NCBI GenBank assembly: GCA_017395065.1 | Contig: JAFPWH010000020.1 | Coordinates: forward strand, 1-64,000 | Direction of reading: 5' to 3' | Source of the DNA: Clostridia bacterium | GTDB lineage: Bacteria > Bacillota > Clostridia > Christensenellales > Aristaeellaceae | Length of the DNA: 64,000 bases | Shown here: positions 52,337-60,192 of the stretch, piece by piece | Layout of the letters: every line of letters begins with the position of its first letter | Position numbering within the stretch: position 1 is the stretch's first letter | The notes under the pieces: model-generated | What the model was told of the DNA's origin: nothing | The model's input: the letters and a program-made list of their open reading frames with translations, nothing else | Database searches by the model: none | Program-made: the position numbers and the translations under genes

Positions 52337-52364
52337 ATTTTATTCAGATTTTCATTTTTGTCAA
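52337..52364 (-). promoter_or_regulatory. Promoter of the MATE exporter gene
   Basis: Perfect TTGACA (52364-52359), 16-bp spacer, TAAAAT (52342-52337); leader about 130 nt. Confidence 0.75.
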
Positions 52365-52392
52365 ATGAATTTTCTGTGCAAGCCTTTCTATT

Positions 52393-52560
52393 CAATTGTA
52401 TTCCAAAGATAGATTCAGTAACAGGATGACGTCCCAGTGGACGGTGATTTCGCGTTCCATGCATTCTCTCAGCATTCGGGCGACGCAGACGAGCGCTCCG
52501 ATGCCTTCCGCCCGAAAGCGCGGCGCGGTACAGAAAGGGCGGTTCCATGATCCTTTCGGG
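52393..52560 (-). pseudogene. Possible coding remnant at the end of the modification operon
   Basis: Minus-strand frame ending TGA 52395-52393 reads ALVCVARMLRECMEREITVH then WDVILLLNLSLEYN, with GC-rich third positions typical of coding DNA here. There is no start codon in a good context and upstream frames do not continue the sequence. No family recognised. The rest of 52365-52681 shows nothing clear. Confidence 0.3.
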
Positions 52561-52681
52561 CGAGCATATTCCTTCTTTTCCGCGCCTGCGGGACGAGCAT
52601 GGCCGGAGCGTATTCTTCTCTGTTCTCAATTTACTTCTCCTCCAGCCGCTTGCGCGCAGACGGAACGGACGCAGGTCCCGT

Positions 52682-53119
52682 TCATCCGAGATTTTTGCGG
52701 AACCAGTAGGAAGTTTTCCGATAACCGATGCTTTCGTAAAACGCATGCGCTTCGGTCCGGCTGATGCCGGAAGCGAGCCCGACGTAGGGAGCGCCCTGTT
52801 CGACGGCAAAACGCTCGACGTGTTCCATCAGCTTTTTCCCGATCCCCCGACGCCGGTATTCCGGCAGCACGCCGAGGCCGTTCATTTTGACGTAGCCGCC
52901 CGGATGACCGATCGCCAGCACCTTTACCGCGGCGGCCAGCCCGACGATTTTTCCGTCCGTCTCCGCGACGAAAGTGACGTAGCTGCCGTCGCGCTTCATG
53001 ATTTCATACGTTTCGGCCACGCTTTCAAGCGTAGCGTTCCGGATGTCGAGCACTTCCCGCCATAGGGCGGCCACTGCCGCATAATCGCTTTGCCGTATCT
53101 TCCTGATCGTCGCTTCCAT
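52682..53119 (-). CDS. GNAT-family N-acetyltransferase
   Basis: 145 aa. Standard GNAT order: IRKIRQSDYAAVAALWREVL, then VGLAAAVKVLAI, NGLGVLPEYRRRGIGKKLMEH (acetyl-CoA loop R-R-x-G-I-G) and HAFYESIGYRKTSYWFRK. Substrate unknown. Last intact gene of the eight-gene operon, 22 bp after the APH-like gene. Confidence 0.9.
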   Translation of the reverse strand: MEATIRKIRQSDYAAVAALWREVLDIRNATLESVAETYEIMKRDGSYVTFVAETDGKIVGLAAAVKVLAIGHPGGYVKMNGLGVLPEYRRRGIGKKLMEHVERFAVEQGAPYVGLASGISRTEAHAFYESIGYRKTSYWFRKNLG

Positions 53120-53141
53120 TTCAAAAACCCCCCGGCTGATT

Positions 53142-54140
53142 TCAGTCTCCCTGTCCGATCCCCGCGTAGGGGATATTGCGCATCAGGCATTCCGCCGCGT
53201 CTTCGATATCTTCGGGATCCGGTTCTTCCCCTTCCCGGGCGCAGCATTCAAGCTCGTCGACGACGTTTTCGATCAGCACCATGTCGATGAACAGCGGAAG
53301 CTTCTTCAGCATCTCCTCCGGAAGCTCCGTTTCGCTCCTGTAGCCCTGCAGCTGCAGATCGAAGCACTTTTGCATCAGCTTAAAGCGCTCGCCCGGGTCG
53401 GTTTCCTGCCGCGTCCAGCCTTCGTTGTGAAGCCAGAGGTTGGCAAGATCGAACATGTACCAGCAGTTCATGCAGTTGTCGAAGTCGAACACGGTGATAT
53501 CGCCCGTGTCCATGTCGATATGCCAGTTTCCGTCGCTGAAATCGAAGTGGATTAGGCCATAGCTTTCTTCGTCCTTCGGGAGCGCACGGAACGTCTCCAA
53601 GCGTTTGGCGATCGCCGTCTTCAGTTCGCCGTATCCGTCCGGGATCAGGCGGCCAAGGTATTCCATGTTGTACTTGTCGAAGTAGTCCGCCCGGCGATGG
53701 ACGGGCACATAGGTTTTGGACAGCCTGTGGATCGCGCCGAGGGCCTTGCCGGTATTGTAAAAGTATTCGCTCAGCTCCGCGCCTTCCCGGTAGCGGTAGC
53801 CGTTGTCCGCAAACAGCATGCCTTTGGCGCAGGCGAACAGACTGACGAAGACCGTCTTGCCGTCCGCCTCCGCGCGCTCCGCCAGCCTGCCCCGAACGGA
53901 CGGAATCACGTCCGCCACGGGCGCGCCGTTTTTTGCCAGAAAGCGGACGAACTCCGTTTCGGCGAGATATTCTTCCTCGCTTCGGTCTCCGAGGGCGGAA
54001 ATGCGCAGAACATATCGTTTTTCGCCGTGAAGGCTCACGGTCACGAGTTGATTTCGCCCGCCCTCGTGGCCGGATACCGGGGCGAAGGCGCAGCCTTCCA
54101 GGGCATAAAGACGTTTCACCTGTTCAAGGATTTGCTTCAA
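53142..54140 (-). CDS. APH-family phosphotransferase (aminoglycoside/choline kinase fold)
   Basis: 332 aa. Kinase-fold motifs: ATP-lobe RYVLRISALGDRSEEEYLAE, catalytic GLIHFDFSDGNWHID (H-x-D-x4-N) and metal-binding ITVFDFDNC. These are the Brenner/H-D-x4-N and D-F-D elements of the APH/ChoK superfamily. Natural substrates may be aminoglycosides, homoserine, choline or sugars; sequence does not decide. Co-transcribed with a P-loop kinase upstream and a GNAT downstream. Confidence 0.88.
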   Translation of the reverse strand: MKQILEQVKRLYALEGCAFAPVSGHEGGRNQLVTVSLHGEKRYVLRISALGDRSEEEYLAETEFVRFLAKNGAPVADVIPSVRGRLAERAEADGKTVFVSLFACAKGMLFADNGYRYREGAELSEYFYNTGKALGAIHRLSKTYVPVHRRADYFDKYNMEYLGRLIPDGYGELKTAIAKRLETFRALPKDEESYGLIHFDFSDGNWHIDMDTGDITVFDFDNCMNCWYMFDLANLWLHNEGWTRQETDPGERFKLMQKCFDLQLQGYRSETELPEEMLKKLPLFIDMVLIENVVDELECCAREGEEPDPEDIEDAAECLMRNIPYAGIGQGD

Positions 54141-54168
54141 TCGGATGCCTCCTCCTTCATGATTCGGT

Positions 54169-54663
54169 TCATTCGCTCACCGCGTCGATCTGTCTCTTCA
54201 TTTCACGGGCGACGTCCCGGACGCTCCTATCGTCCGTGTCGATCACGATATCCCCCGGGCAGGGCGGAAGGTGCAGCCAGTAATAGTTCGTTTCGCCCTT
54301 GTCGCCGCGTTTGTCGTGGCGCTTTTTCAGCGTTTCCTCCGAGCAGGTGAGCGTAAAGGCGACGGTTTCGTAATCCTTCGCCGTGATCCCCTTCAGGATG
54401 TTTTCCCGGATCGTCGGGTCCGTCAGCACGACGGAGGTGAAGAACACATACGCAAAACCCGACTCGAGATAGTTGGTGAGGACGAAGGACATGCTCCTGT
54501 CCCCGTTCCTCAGGCGTTTGTCCGTGACCGAAAAGGGATGCACGCACCAGCACCAGTCCCCGTCCAGATACGCGCTGTTGTCATAGATTTCAAACAGGCG
54601 CATGCCCACGACCGTCTTGCCCACGCAGGGAGAACCGCTGATGAGGATCAGTTTTTTGCACAT
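54169..54663 (-). CDS. P-loop small-molecule kinase / AAA_33-like ATPase
   Basis: 164 aa. Walker A LILISGSPCVGKTVVG at the N-terminus; AYLDGDWCWCVHP is a DGDW-like substrate or metal site; CSEETLKKRHDKRGDKG is the arginine-rich lid. Overall like chloramphenicol-phosphotransferase, shikimate-kinase and uridine-kinase relatives. It overlaps the preceding frameshifted gene by 16 bp. Confidence 0.78.
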   Translation of the reverse strand: MCKKLILISGSPCVGKTVVGMRLFEIYDNSAYLDGDWCWCVHPFSVTDKRLRNGDRSMSFVLTNYLESGFAYVFFTSVVLTDPTIRENILKGITAKDYETVAFTLTCSEETLKKRHDKRGDKGETNYYWLHLPPCPGDIVIDTDDRSVRDVAREMKRQIDAVSE

Positions 54664-55576
54664 GCCTGCTGCTCCTGTTTCTGTTGCTTCTTCACTTCGT
54701 CCATTTCCGCGATCAGTTCCTTAAGCGGGCGGTATTCGCCGCCCCACCATTCGAACACGTGCATCCCTTCCTCTTCGAGCACGGATTCCGTGAGCGTCAT
54801 TTGGATGCCCAGCTGCCTGAGCAGCCCTTCGCGGTCCACCGCCTGATAGTCAAAGGGCAGGAGCTTGCAGAACTCTTTGTAGGACACGCCGCACACGACC
54901 TGATCTGATGCGCGCCGATCTTGATGGGGTCGGGCGGATAGAACGTGCCCAGCATCACGTCCACCATGGGCGTCTGCCTGTCGTCCGTCCGGTAGAAAAT
55001 GTTGCGTTTCGTGAAATAACGCTTAAGTGCCTCTTCGCATGCCGCCCTGCATCCCTGCAAGCGCAGCTCGGCGGCCAGCAGCAGGTATTCGACCGTCAGC
55101 CGCGCGCAGCTCTTGTGGGATTTTCGGGGATCGTTGATCTTTTTGTTGGTGCTGATGCACCGAAAGCCGCCGTCTTCCTGAATCAGCTCAAGGACGCTGT
55201 CGATCTCGTTTTTCACGGCGTCTTCCCGTCCGTAGCCCAGTTTCACCAGATTCCTCAGCAGGAGCGGCTCTCCGCACAACATTTTGAAGCCCGTGCTTTC
55301 GATCAGCGAAAACACCTCGCCGTCGACGTCCTTTCCGATATCGGCCCGCGTAAGCCCCCATTCGGCGAAGGACAGGACAGCGTCGAACTTTGCCCAGGAC
55401 TTGTCGGTCCTGAGCTTCTTAAGTGCGCGCTCGTATGTTTTGCTCTGCAGCAGCAGTTTTTTGCACCCGGCGACGCGCTCATCGTCCTCCGGCAGCTTTT
55501 TGTACTCCTTCAGCGTCCTCAGCCGCACTTCCGGGTTCTCTTCCTCCAGCAGCCACGCAAGAATCGATCGATCCAT
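54648..55576 (-). pseudogene. Alpha-toroid/HEAT-like protein gene broken by a frameshift
   Basis: The first frame (55576 to about 54905) encodes ILAWLLEEENPEVRLRTLKE and continues with HEAT or prenyltransferase-like helices (DSVLELIQEDGGFRC; RLTVEYLLLAAELRLQG) to GTFYPPDPIKIGAHQI. The matching C-terminus lies in another frame from about 54896: VCGVSYKEFCKLLPFDYQAV then GLLRQLGIQ, ending QQKQEQQACAKN. One inserted base near 54900 would join the two into about 309 aa. Relatives are often mislabelled NifH. Either a true pseudogene or a sequencing/assembly error. Start MDRSILAW; 16 bp after the methyltransferase. Confidence 0.8.
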
Positions 55577-55592
55577 TTCCGCTTCCTCCCGC

Positions 55593-56393
55593 TCAGCCGG
55601 TTTTCCGCCCCTGAATGATCATGGAAAGCGGAAAACCGCTGTGATCGAGCGAAGAAAAGCCGCCGCTTATGTCGTAATCGAATTCCTTTAGGCCGGTCAC
55701 GATGATGCCGTTTTCACACATTCCCGAAACGATCTCCGACAGCGGATGGGTGTAGTCCGTAAAGGTCTTCGAGCGATAGCGCTTGAGCGTCATGTAGTAC
55801 ATGCCCTCGTTGCCCGTCCATTCGTGCTCGAAGTAGGAATACAGGCATGCCGTCCTGTGCTCCGGGTCATACAGTTCCTCGCCCTCCGTCGCGAGCATGT
55901 TCGTGCAGGGATGCTGTTCGTTGATCACGATGACTGCCCCCGGCTTCATGCATTTTGCGACGACCGCGAAAAAGCGGTCGAGGTCGTTGAACCAGCACAG
56001 CGCGCCGATGGTGATCAGCGCCACGTCGAACTGTTCCCGGTAACGGTCGTCGATATCATAGATATTCACCGCTTCAAACGTGCAGGGCAAATCCAGCTCC
56101 CGTGCCTTTTCGTTTGCGAACGCGACCTGATTTTCGGCGATGTCGAAGCCGACGCCCTTCTTTGCCCTGCCGCTTTTGACCAGCGAAAGCAGCTCCCGCC
56201 CGTTGTTGCAGCAGAACTGGCCGATCACCGCGCCTTCCGTACGGAGCTTTTTCAACACGTCTTTCGTTTCCTCGTTGAAAAACGGGTATTCCTCCGTCCG
56301 CACGCGCCCGGCGATGTCGGCGCCCCAGGACGCGTCCCTGTTCTCGAACGCCTCCTCCCACGCTGCTTTGTTTCCCTCGATATATTTCTCCAT
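55593..56393 (-). CDS. Class I SAM-dependent methyltransferase
   Basis: 266 aa from ATG 56393 (GGAGG 5 nt upstream). Motif I is variant: AVIGQFCCNNGRELLSLVKSG (C-C-N-N-G-R-E). Then GVGFDIAENQVAFANEKA, DVALITIGALCWFNDLDRFF and KPGAVIVINEQHPC. This C-C-N-x-G-x-E form occurs in a Firmicutes methyltransferase group of unknown substrate. 11 bp after the second methyltransferase. Confidence 0.87.
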   Translation of the reverse strand: MEKYIEGNKAAWEEAFENRDASWGADIAGRVRTEEYPFFNEETKDVLKKLRTEGAVIGQFCCNNGRELLSLVKSGRAKKGVGFDIAENQVAFANEKARELDLPCTFEAVNIYDIDDRYREQFDVALITIGALCWFNDLDRFFAVVAKCMKPGAVIVINEQHPCTNMLATEGEELYDPEHRTACLYSYFEHEWTGNEGMYYMTLKRYRSKTFTDYTHPLSEIVSGMCENGIIVTGLKEFDYDISGGFSSLDHSGFPLSMIIQGRKTG

Positions 56394-56404
56394 AATGTCC
56401 TCCG

Positions 56405-57121
56405 TCAGTTTTTCCGGACACAGATCAGTACGAAGTTCAGTATCCTGTCCAGTCCCTTTTGCAGAAATTCCCTGTCGCGGACGCTGTATTTGTGCCCGGA
56501 TGCAAACCACTCCTGCCAGGCGATATCGAAGCATTCGGCTTCCGCAACGGCGACGTCGCATTTTTCCCCGCACTCGTTTTTCAGAAGCGCCTCCCACCAG
56601 GCCGCCGTTTTGAAAAGTTGGGCATCGTCCCCCTCGGCCCAGGTCTCGAACAATTGCTTGAGCTCGCCCCGGGGCTGTTCCTTCAGTCCCGGAACGGCGA
56701 TCATCACGTAACCGCCTTTTTTGACGAACGGCAGTATCTTTTCGGCAAACACGCCCTCCCGGCAGCCGAAGTAATGGTAGGCGTCTACGCTGATGATCGC
56801 GTCGAAGTATTCGTGGGCAAAGGGCATGTCCATGGCGTCGCCGTGGATCGGGATGATTTTGTCCTCCAGACGGTTGTCCCGGATCCTCCTGTAGTTTTCC
56901 GTCGCGGAGATCCACAGATCATAGGCGTACACGGTGTCCGCGTCCGTTTCGTTGGCGAGAAACAGGGACGTCAGTGCAAAGCCGCACCCCAGGTCCAGCG
57001 TCCGGTGAAACCGGGCGTCGGGCGGCCTCCTTTGGATCAGTTCATCCAGCAGGCGGAACGAATTCGGCCCCATCAGGTATTCTTTTGTGAAGTATTTCCG
57101 GTATTTTTCGATGTCGCTCAT
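56405..57121 (-). CDS. Class I SAM-dependent methyltransferase (Methyltransf_25/11 type)
   Basis: 238 aa from ATG 57121 (MSDIEKYRKYFTKEYLMGPN). Motif I RTLDLGCGFALTSLFLANET, acidic AYDLW, IHGDAMDMPFAHEYFDAIIS, VDAYHYFG and LPFVKKGGYVMIAVPG. The C-terminal part carries a cap likely to bind substrate. A GTG start at 57175 overlapping the upstream stop (GTGA) is an alternative. Confidence 0.87.
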   Translation of the reverse strand: MSDIEKYRKYFTKEYLMGPNSFRLLDELIQRRPPDARFHRTLDLGCGFALTSLFLANETDADTVYAYDLWISATENYRRIRDNRLEDKIIPIHGDAMDMPFAHEYFDAIISVDAYHYFGCREGVFAEKILPFVKKGGYVMIAVPGLKEQPRGELKQLFETWAEGDDAQLFKTAAWWEALLKNECGEKCDVAVAEAECFDIAWQEWFASGHKYSVRDREFLQKGLDRILNFVLICVRKN

Positions 57122-57171
57122 TTCCGTTTCACTCCATGCGCTTATGCGGGTCTTTCTTCTCTCAAAGCGGC

Positions 57172-58545
57172 TCACAGCTTCTTCACATACGCCACGATCC
57201 GGTTGGCTTCCTCAAAGCCGACAGAGCGATGAAAGCGCTGACTTTCGGTGTTGTCAAGTTCGCAGTCGCTGGCAAACTCCGCGCAGCCCTGCGCCTTTGC
57301 CCAGCTTTCGCACGCTAAGAGCAATTTGCGGGCGACGCCCTGCCGCCGCGCGCTCTCCCGGACGTAAATCCCCTCCAGATACCCCACCGGGCTGGTCTGC
57401 GTTCCTTCCACATAGTCGTGGCGAAGCTGGCACTGGGCAAAGCCCGCGGCTTTATCCTGCTCCCTGTACAGAAAGACCGCCGCGTCCTTGCGGGCAAGCA
57501 GGGAGGCGAACTCCTCCGTCATCTCTTCCAAAGAATGCTCCGGCCACAGCTCGCAGGCGAGCAAAGCGACTTCTGCGGCGTCTTCGCTGCCGGCCCGGCA
57601 GGGGTTGGTCAAAGGCGCCTCCGCCTGCTTTTCCTCCCGCTTCCATTTTGTCCAGTGGAGGCCCTTTCCGTACCCGAGCTTTTCGTAAAACGGGTCCCCG
57701 CCGCCGGTCATGTGGGTGGCGCCCAGCGCTTTCATCCTGTGATAGTGTCGGGACAGCGCGGCTGCCGCCAGCCCCTTCCTCCGGTGATCCGGATGCGTGC
57801 ACAGGGGCTCCATGTAGGCTAATTTGTTTTCAGGCACCCACCACATGCCGGAGAAGCACACATACTCCCCGTTTTCGTCCGCGATGATCACGTCGTATTC
57901 GTGGGTGGAATGCGGCGCGGGCGCGGTCATGGGGCCGATGACGCCCTTATAGGATTTGGCGGGCGTCCATTCAAAAGAATCGTCCTCCCGGTCCCAGCCC
58001 TCGAAGGGCCCTTCTTCGCCGTGGCCGAAGCCGTACCAGAGGAGCTTTGCGAGCTTCAAGCCGTCCGCGTCCTTCGGATCCACGAAGTGATAGCCTTCGG
58101 GCAGCGGATGATTGAGTTCATTGCGGAAATCAAAGTGCCTGTCCTCGTATTCCTCCGTCAGTACGAATCCGCGCTTCGCCGCCGCTGCCTTCAGGTATTC
58201 CTGACCATTGAAAAGAACGAGCCGCTGCCTTCCGCCGAAATCCGGCATCGCGGAAACGGCGTAGTCCACCAGCCCGTCCGCCAGGAATTCGTATCCCCTG
58301 CGGACACTGAAGAAAATGTCCGTCACGGGCGCTTCGTAAAACACGAAGGCAACCACCCTGTCCCCGTCCAGCCAGAACCGGTCCAGGTAGCAGTAGGACC
58401 GATCCATCCAAGACGATTGCAGCGCGTACTCGAAAAACGGCGCAGCCACGCCGCTGCCGTTTTTCCGGTCGTAGATGTCCGTAAGGAAATCCCAGACGAG
58501 ATCCGCGTCAGTCAGGATTTGAAACTGTTTTGTGGTGATGTTCAT
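57172..58545 (-). CDS. Fused double acetyltransferase: GNAT plus AAC(6')-like domain
   Basis: 457 aa. Residues 1-300: a GNAT protein with YMEPLCTHPDHRRKGLAAAA and DPFYEKLGYGKGLHW. Residues about 310-457: a second, complete GNAT that looks like aminoglycoside 6'-N-acetyltransferase, with LLACELWPEHSLEEM, YLEGIYVRESARRQGVARKL and FASDCELDNTESQRFHRSVGF. The latter S-D-x-E-x-x-N-x-x-S-x-x-x-H-x-x-x-G-F pattern is typical of AAC(6')-I enzymes. Start ATG 58545 with AGAGGT upstream. Second gene of the modification operon. Activity on a drug is inferred, not shown. Confidence 0.85.
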   Translation of the reverse strand: MNITTKQFQILTDADLVWDFLTDIYDRKNGSGVAAPFFEYALQSSWMDRSYCYLDRFWLDGDRVVAFVFYEAPVTDIFFSVRRGYEFLADGLVDYAVSAMPDFGGRQRLVLFNGQEYLKAAAAKRGFVLTEEYEDRHFDFRNELNHPLPEGYHFVDPKDADGLKLAKLLWYGFGHGEEGPFEGWDREDDSFEWTPAKSYKGVIGPMTAPAPHSTHEYDVIIADENGEYVCFSGMWWVPENKLAYMEPLCTHPDHRRKGLAAAALSRHYHRMKALGATHMTGGGDPFYEKLGYGKGLHWTKWKREEKQAEAPLTNPCRAGSEDAAEVALLACELWPEHSLEEMTEEFASLLARKDAAVFLYREQDKAAGFAQCQLRHDYVEGTQTSPVGYLEGIYVRESARRQGVARKLLLACESWAKAQGCAEFASDCELDNTESQRFHRSVGFEEANRIVAYVKKL

Positions 58546-58579
58546 GTCGCTGTCACCTCTGATCATATCTGTATTGTCG

Positions 58580-59671
58580 TCACGCTCCCGCGGCCGTTCC
58601 GTCTTCGCGGCTTCCCACATCTGCCCAGAGCTTTTTCAGTTCCGCAGATTTGCCGCGCAGCACGGAATCCACCGCGTCCATCGCCGTTTTTCCGAGCAGG
58701 TCGTGCGCGTTCGTCGTCTCCGATTCGCGCACGTATTTCACCTGATTCGCTGCATAGTTCGGTTTTTCGTCAAAGGCGAGGGCGAGCGCTTTCGCCTTCC
58801 CAAGAGACGCTTGCGCTCCCTTCCGGTCGCCGGACCTGTACTGAAACACCGCCAGGAAGGCGTCGAAAACCGCGATCATTTTGACGATGAAGTCCGCTTC
58901 GTCTGTCTTTTTCAGTCCCTCCAGCGTAGGCACGATCCAGCGCATCATTTCCATGCCGGAAGCGTTGTCGTTCTTCACGTCGAAAAGCATCGCGTAGCCG
59001 ATCACGGTCTGTATGAGTGAACCGATCGTCCGCAAAAACCCGTCTTCCAGATAATCGTTCGCTTCCTCCGGATCGCCTCCGTGGGAAAGCAGCATGATGC
59101 CGATCCGGTCGTCGAAGATCGCGCCGGGGTTGTGCTCTTTGAGCAGCTTGAGCGCTTTGTCCGTTTCGCCCAGCATCTCGTGCATCTCCGCGATCATACC
59201 GCAGAGATAGGATTCGTTCAGGCGGGAATCCGTGCACTGGTTTACCAGCAGGCGCGCGTCGTTAAGCAGTTCTATGGCCCGCCGGAGCCAGGGCTCCTTT
59301 TTCGTTTCCGCGCCGAAGGTATAGTAGAGGAACGCGGCGGCATAGACCGCGTCGAAGGAATGCGGGTATTTCCTGACCGCCCCTTCCGCCTCCGAAAGCG
59401 CGCCGTAATCCCGGCTGCCGCCGGCCTTCCACAGGCGTTCCACGGTCGCGTTCAGCCGCTTGTCCTTCATGCGGTAGCCCAAAAGCGCGTCCACGGAGAC
59501 GTCGAAGAAATCCGCCATCTCCATGATGAGCCTGATTTCCGGCAGCGACGATTTCGATTCCCATTTATACACCGCGCCGACGGATACTCCCAGCACCTCC
59601 GCCAGCTGCTCCTGGGTCAGCCCCCGCTGTTTCCGGTAAGCGCGGATGTTCTCAGCGATGCTCGTGTCCAT
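58580..59671 (-). CDS. XRE-family regulator with C-terminal TPR-like helical domain
   Basis: 363 aa from ATG 59671 (GAGGA upstream). N-terminal Cro/CI helix-turn-helix: NIRAYRKQRGLTQEQLAEVL and VSVGAVYKWESKSSLPEIRL. The remaining 290 residues are helical repeats (AVYAAAFLYYTFGAETKKEP; YLCGMIAEMHEMLGETDKAL) like the peptide- or ligand-sensing domains of Rgg/PlcR-type regulators. First gene of the eight-gene operon, so it is the likely controller. Confidence 0.88.
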   Translation of the reverse strand: MDTSIAENIRAYRKQRGLTQEQLAEVLGVSVGAVYKWESKSSLPEIRLIMEMADFFDVSVDALLGYRMKDKRLNATVERLWKAGGSRDYGALSEAEGAVRKYPHSFDAVYAAAFLYYTFGAETKKEPWLRRAIELLNDARLLVNQCTDSRLNESYLCGMIAEMHEMLGETDKALKLLKEHNPGAIFDDRIGIMLLSHGGDPEEANDYLEDGFLRTIGSLIQTVIGYAMLFDVKNDNASGMEMMRWIVPTLEGLKKTDEADFIVKMIAVFDAFLAVFQYRSGDRKGAQASLGKAKALALAFDEKPNYAANQVKYVRESETTNAHDLLGKTAMDAVDSVLRGKSAELKKLWADVGSREDGTAAGA

Positions 59672-59701
59672 GCCGTCCTCTTCCTTTTGCCTGATAGCGC
59701 C

Positions 59702-59731
59702 ATTATAATACGCAAGGCCCCTGCCTGTAAA
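59702..59731 (-). promoter_or_regulatory. Promoter of the modification operon
   Basis: TTTACA (59731-59726), 18-bp spacer, perfect TATAAT (59707-59702), 31 bp ahead of the regulator start. Confidence 0.75.
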
Positions 59732-59805
59732 GAGACGACTGTTATAATTATCAGGGTATTTTCCCATACCTACGGTATGGATCACATTGTACATAGTACT
59801 AAAGA

Positions 59806-59833
59806 GGAGCTGTTGCACAAGTGCAACAGCTCC
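59806..59833. repeat. 13-bp perfect hairpin
   Basis: GGAGCTGTTGCAC-AA-GTGCAACAGCTCC, nearly loopless, between the operon promoter and a terminator. A smaller one, CCATACC-TAC-GGTATGG (59764-59780), is adjacent. The pattern suggests a mobile-element end or REP-like sequence. Confidence 0.75.
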
Positions 59834-59843
59834 GGGGAGATTT

Positions 59844-59872
59844 GGAGGGGCCGCAGCCCCTCCGACTTTTTT
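59844..59872 (+). terminator. Rho-independent terminator
   Basis: GGAGGGGC-CGCA-GCCCCTCC followed by GACTTTTTT on the plus strand. No plus-strand gene lies directly upstream, which suggests it came in with mobile DNA. Confidence 0.8.
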
Positions 59873-59893
59873 CCGCAGGACCGGCTTCGCCGG

Positions 59894-60130
59894 TTCGAGG
59901 AGAATTCTGTCGAAGGGCAGTTTGCCGCTTTTGTGGATTCCATGTTCGACATAGCCTGGTATACGTTGGCGCATCTCATGACAGAGGAGCCCATGCTGAA
60001 AGCCCCGGGCACGAGGGAAACGAACCTGAAAGGCATCATGGCAACCTGAAAAAACTGCGGACGGCTGTTTATCCGGATGGGCAGCAGAAACAATTACTGC
60101 GATCCTCTGGCTGGTTGTCAGATAAACTAA
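59894..60130 (+). pseudogene. Decayed zinc-finger protein gene (DUF6076-like C-terminus) with UGA in a Cys position
   Basis: The frame reads FEENSVEGQFAAFVDSMFDI, then LTEEPMLKAPGT-like sequence to GIMAT, a TGA at 60047-60049, and KNCGRLFIRMGSRNNYCDPL ending at TAA 60130. The TGA stands where a C-x2-C zinc finger needs its first cysteine. No start codon or RBS is visible and the N-terminus is missing, so this is a remnant. Confidence 0.5.
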
Positions 60131-60192
60131 CCAAACTTATTGTAGTAAAAAGATTACAAACAGCCACAGATGCGGTTACGATCGATATGATT

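Noticed and set aside
54797-55576. Treating the toroid-like gene as NifH
   Set aside because: It has no P-loop or Fe-S cysteines of nitrogenase reductase; the NifH label on relatives is an annotation error.
56394-56915. N-terminal extension of the first methyltransferase
   Set aside because: It overlaps the second methyltransferase; ATG 56393 has a good RBS and the protein is then of normal size.
59672-59974. 101-residue extension of the XRE regulator
   Set aside because: It runs through the promoter and the terminator/hairpins; the helix-turn-helix begins right after ATG 59671.
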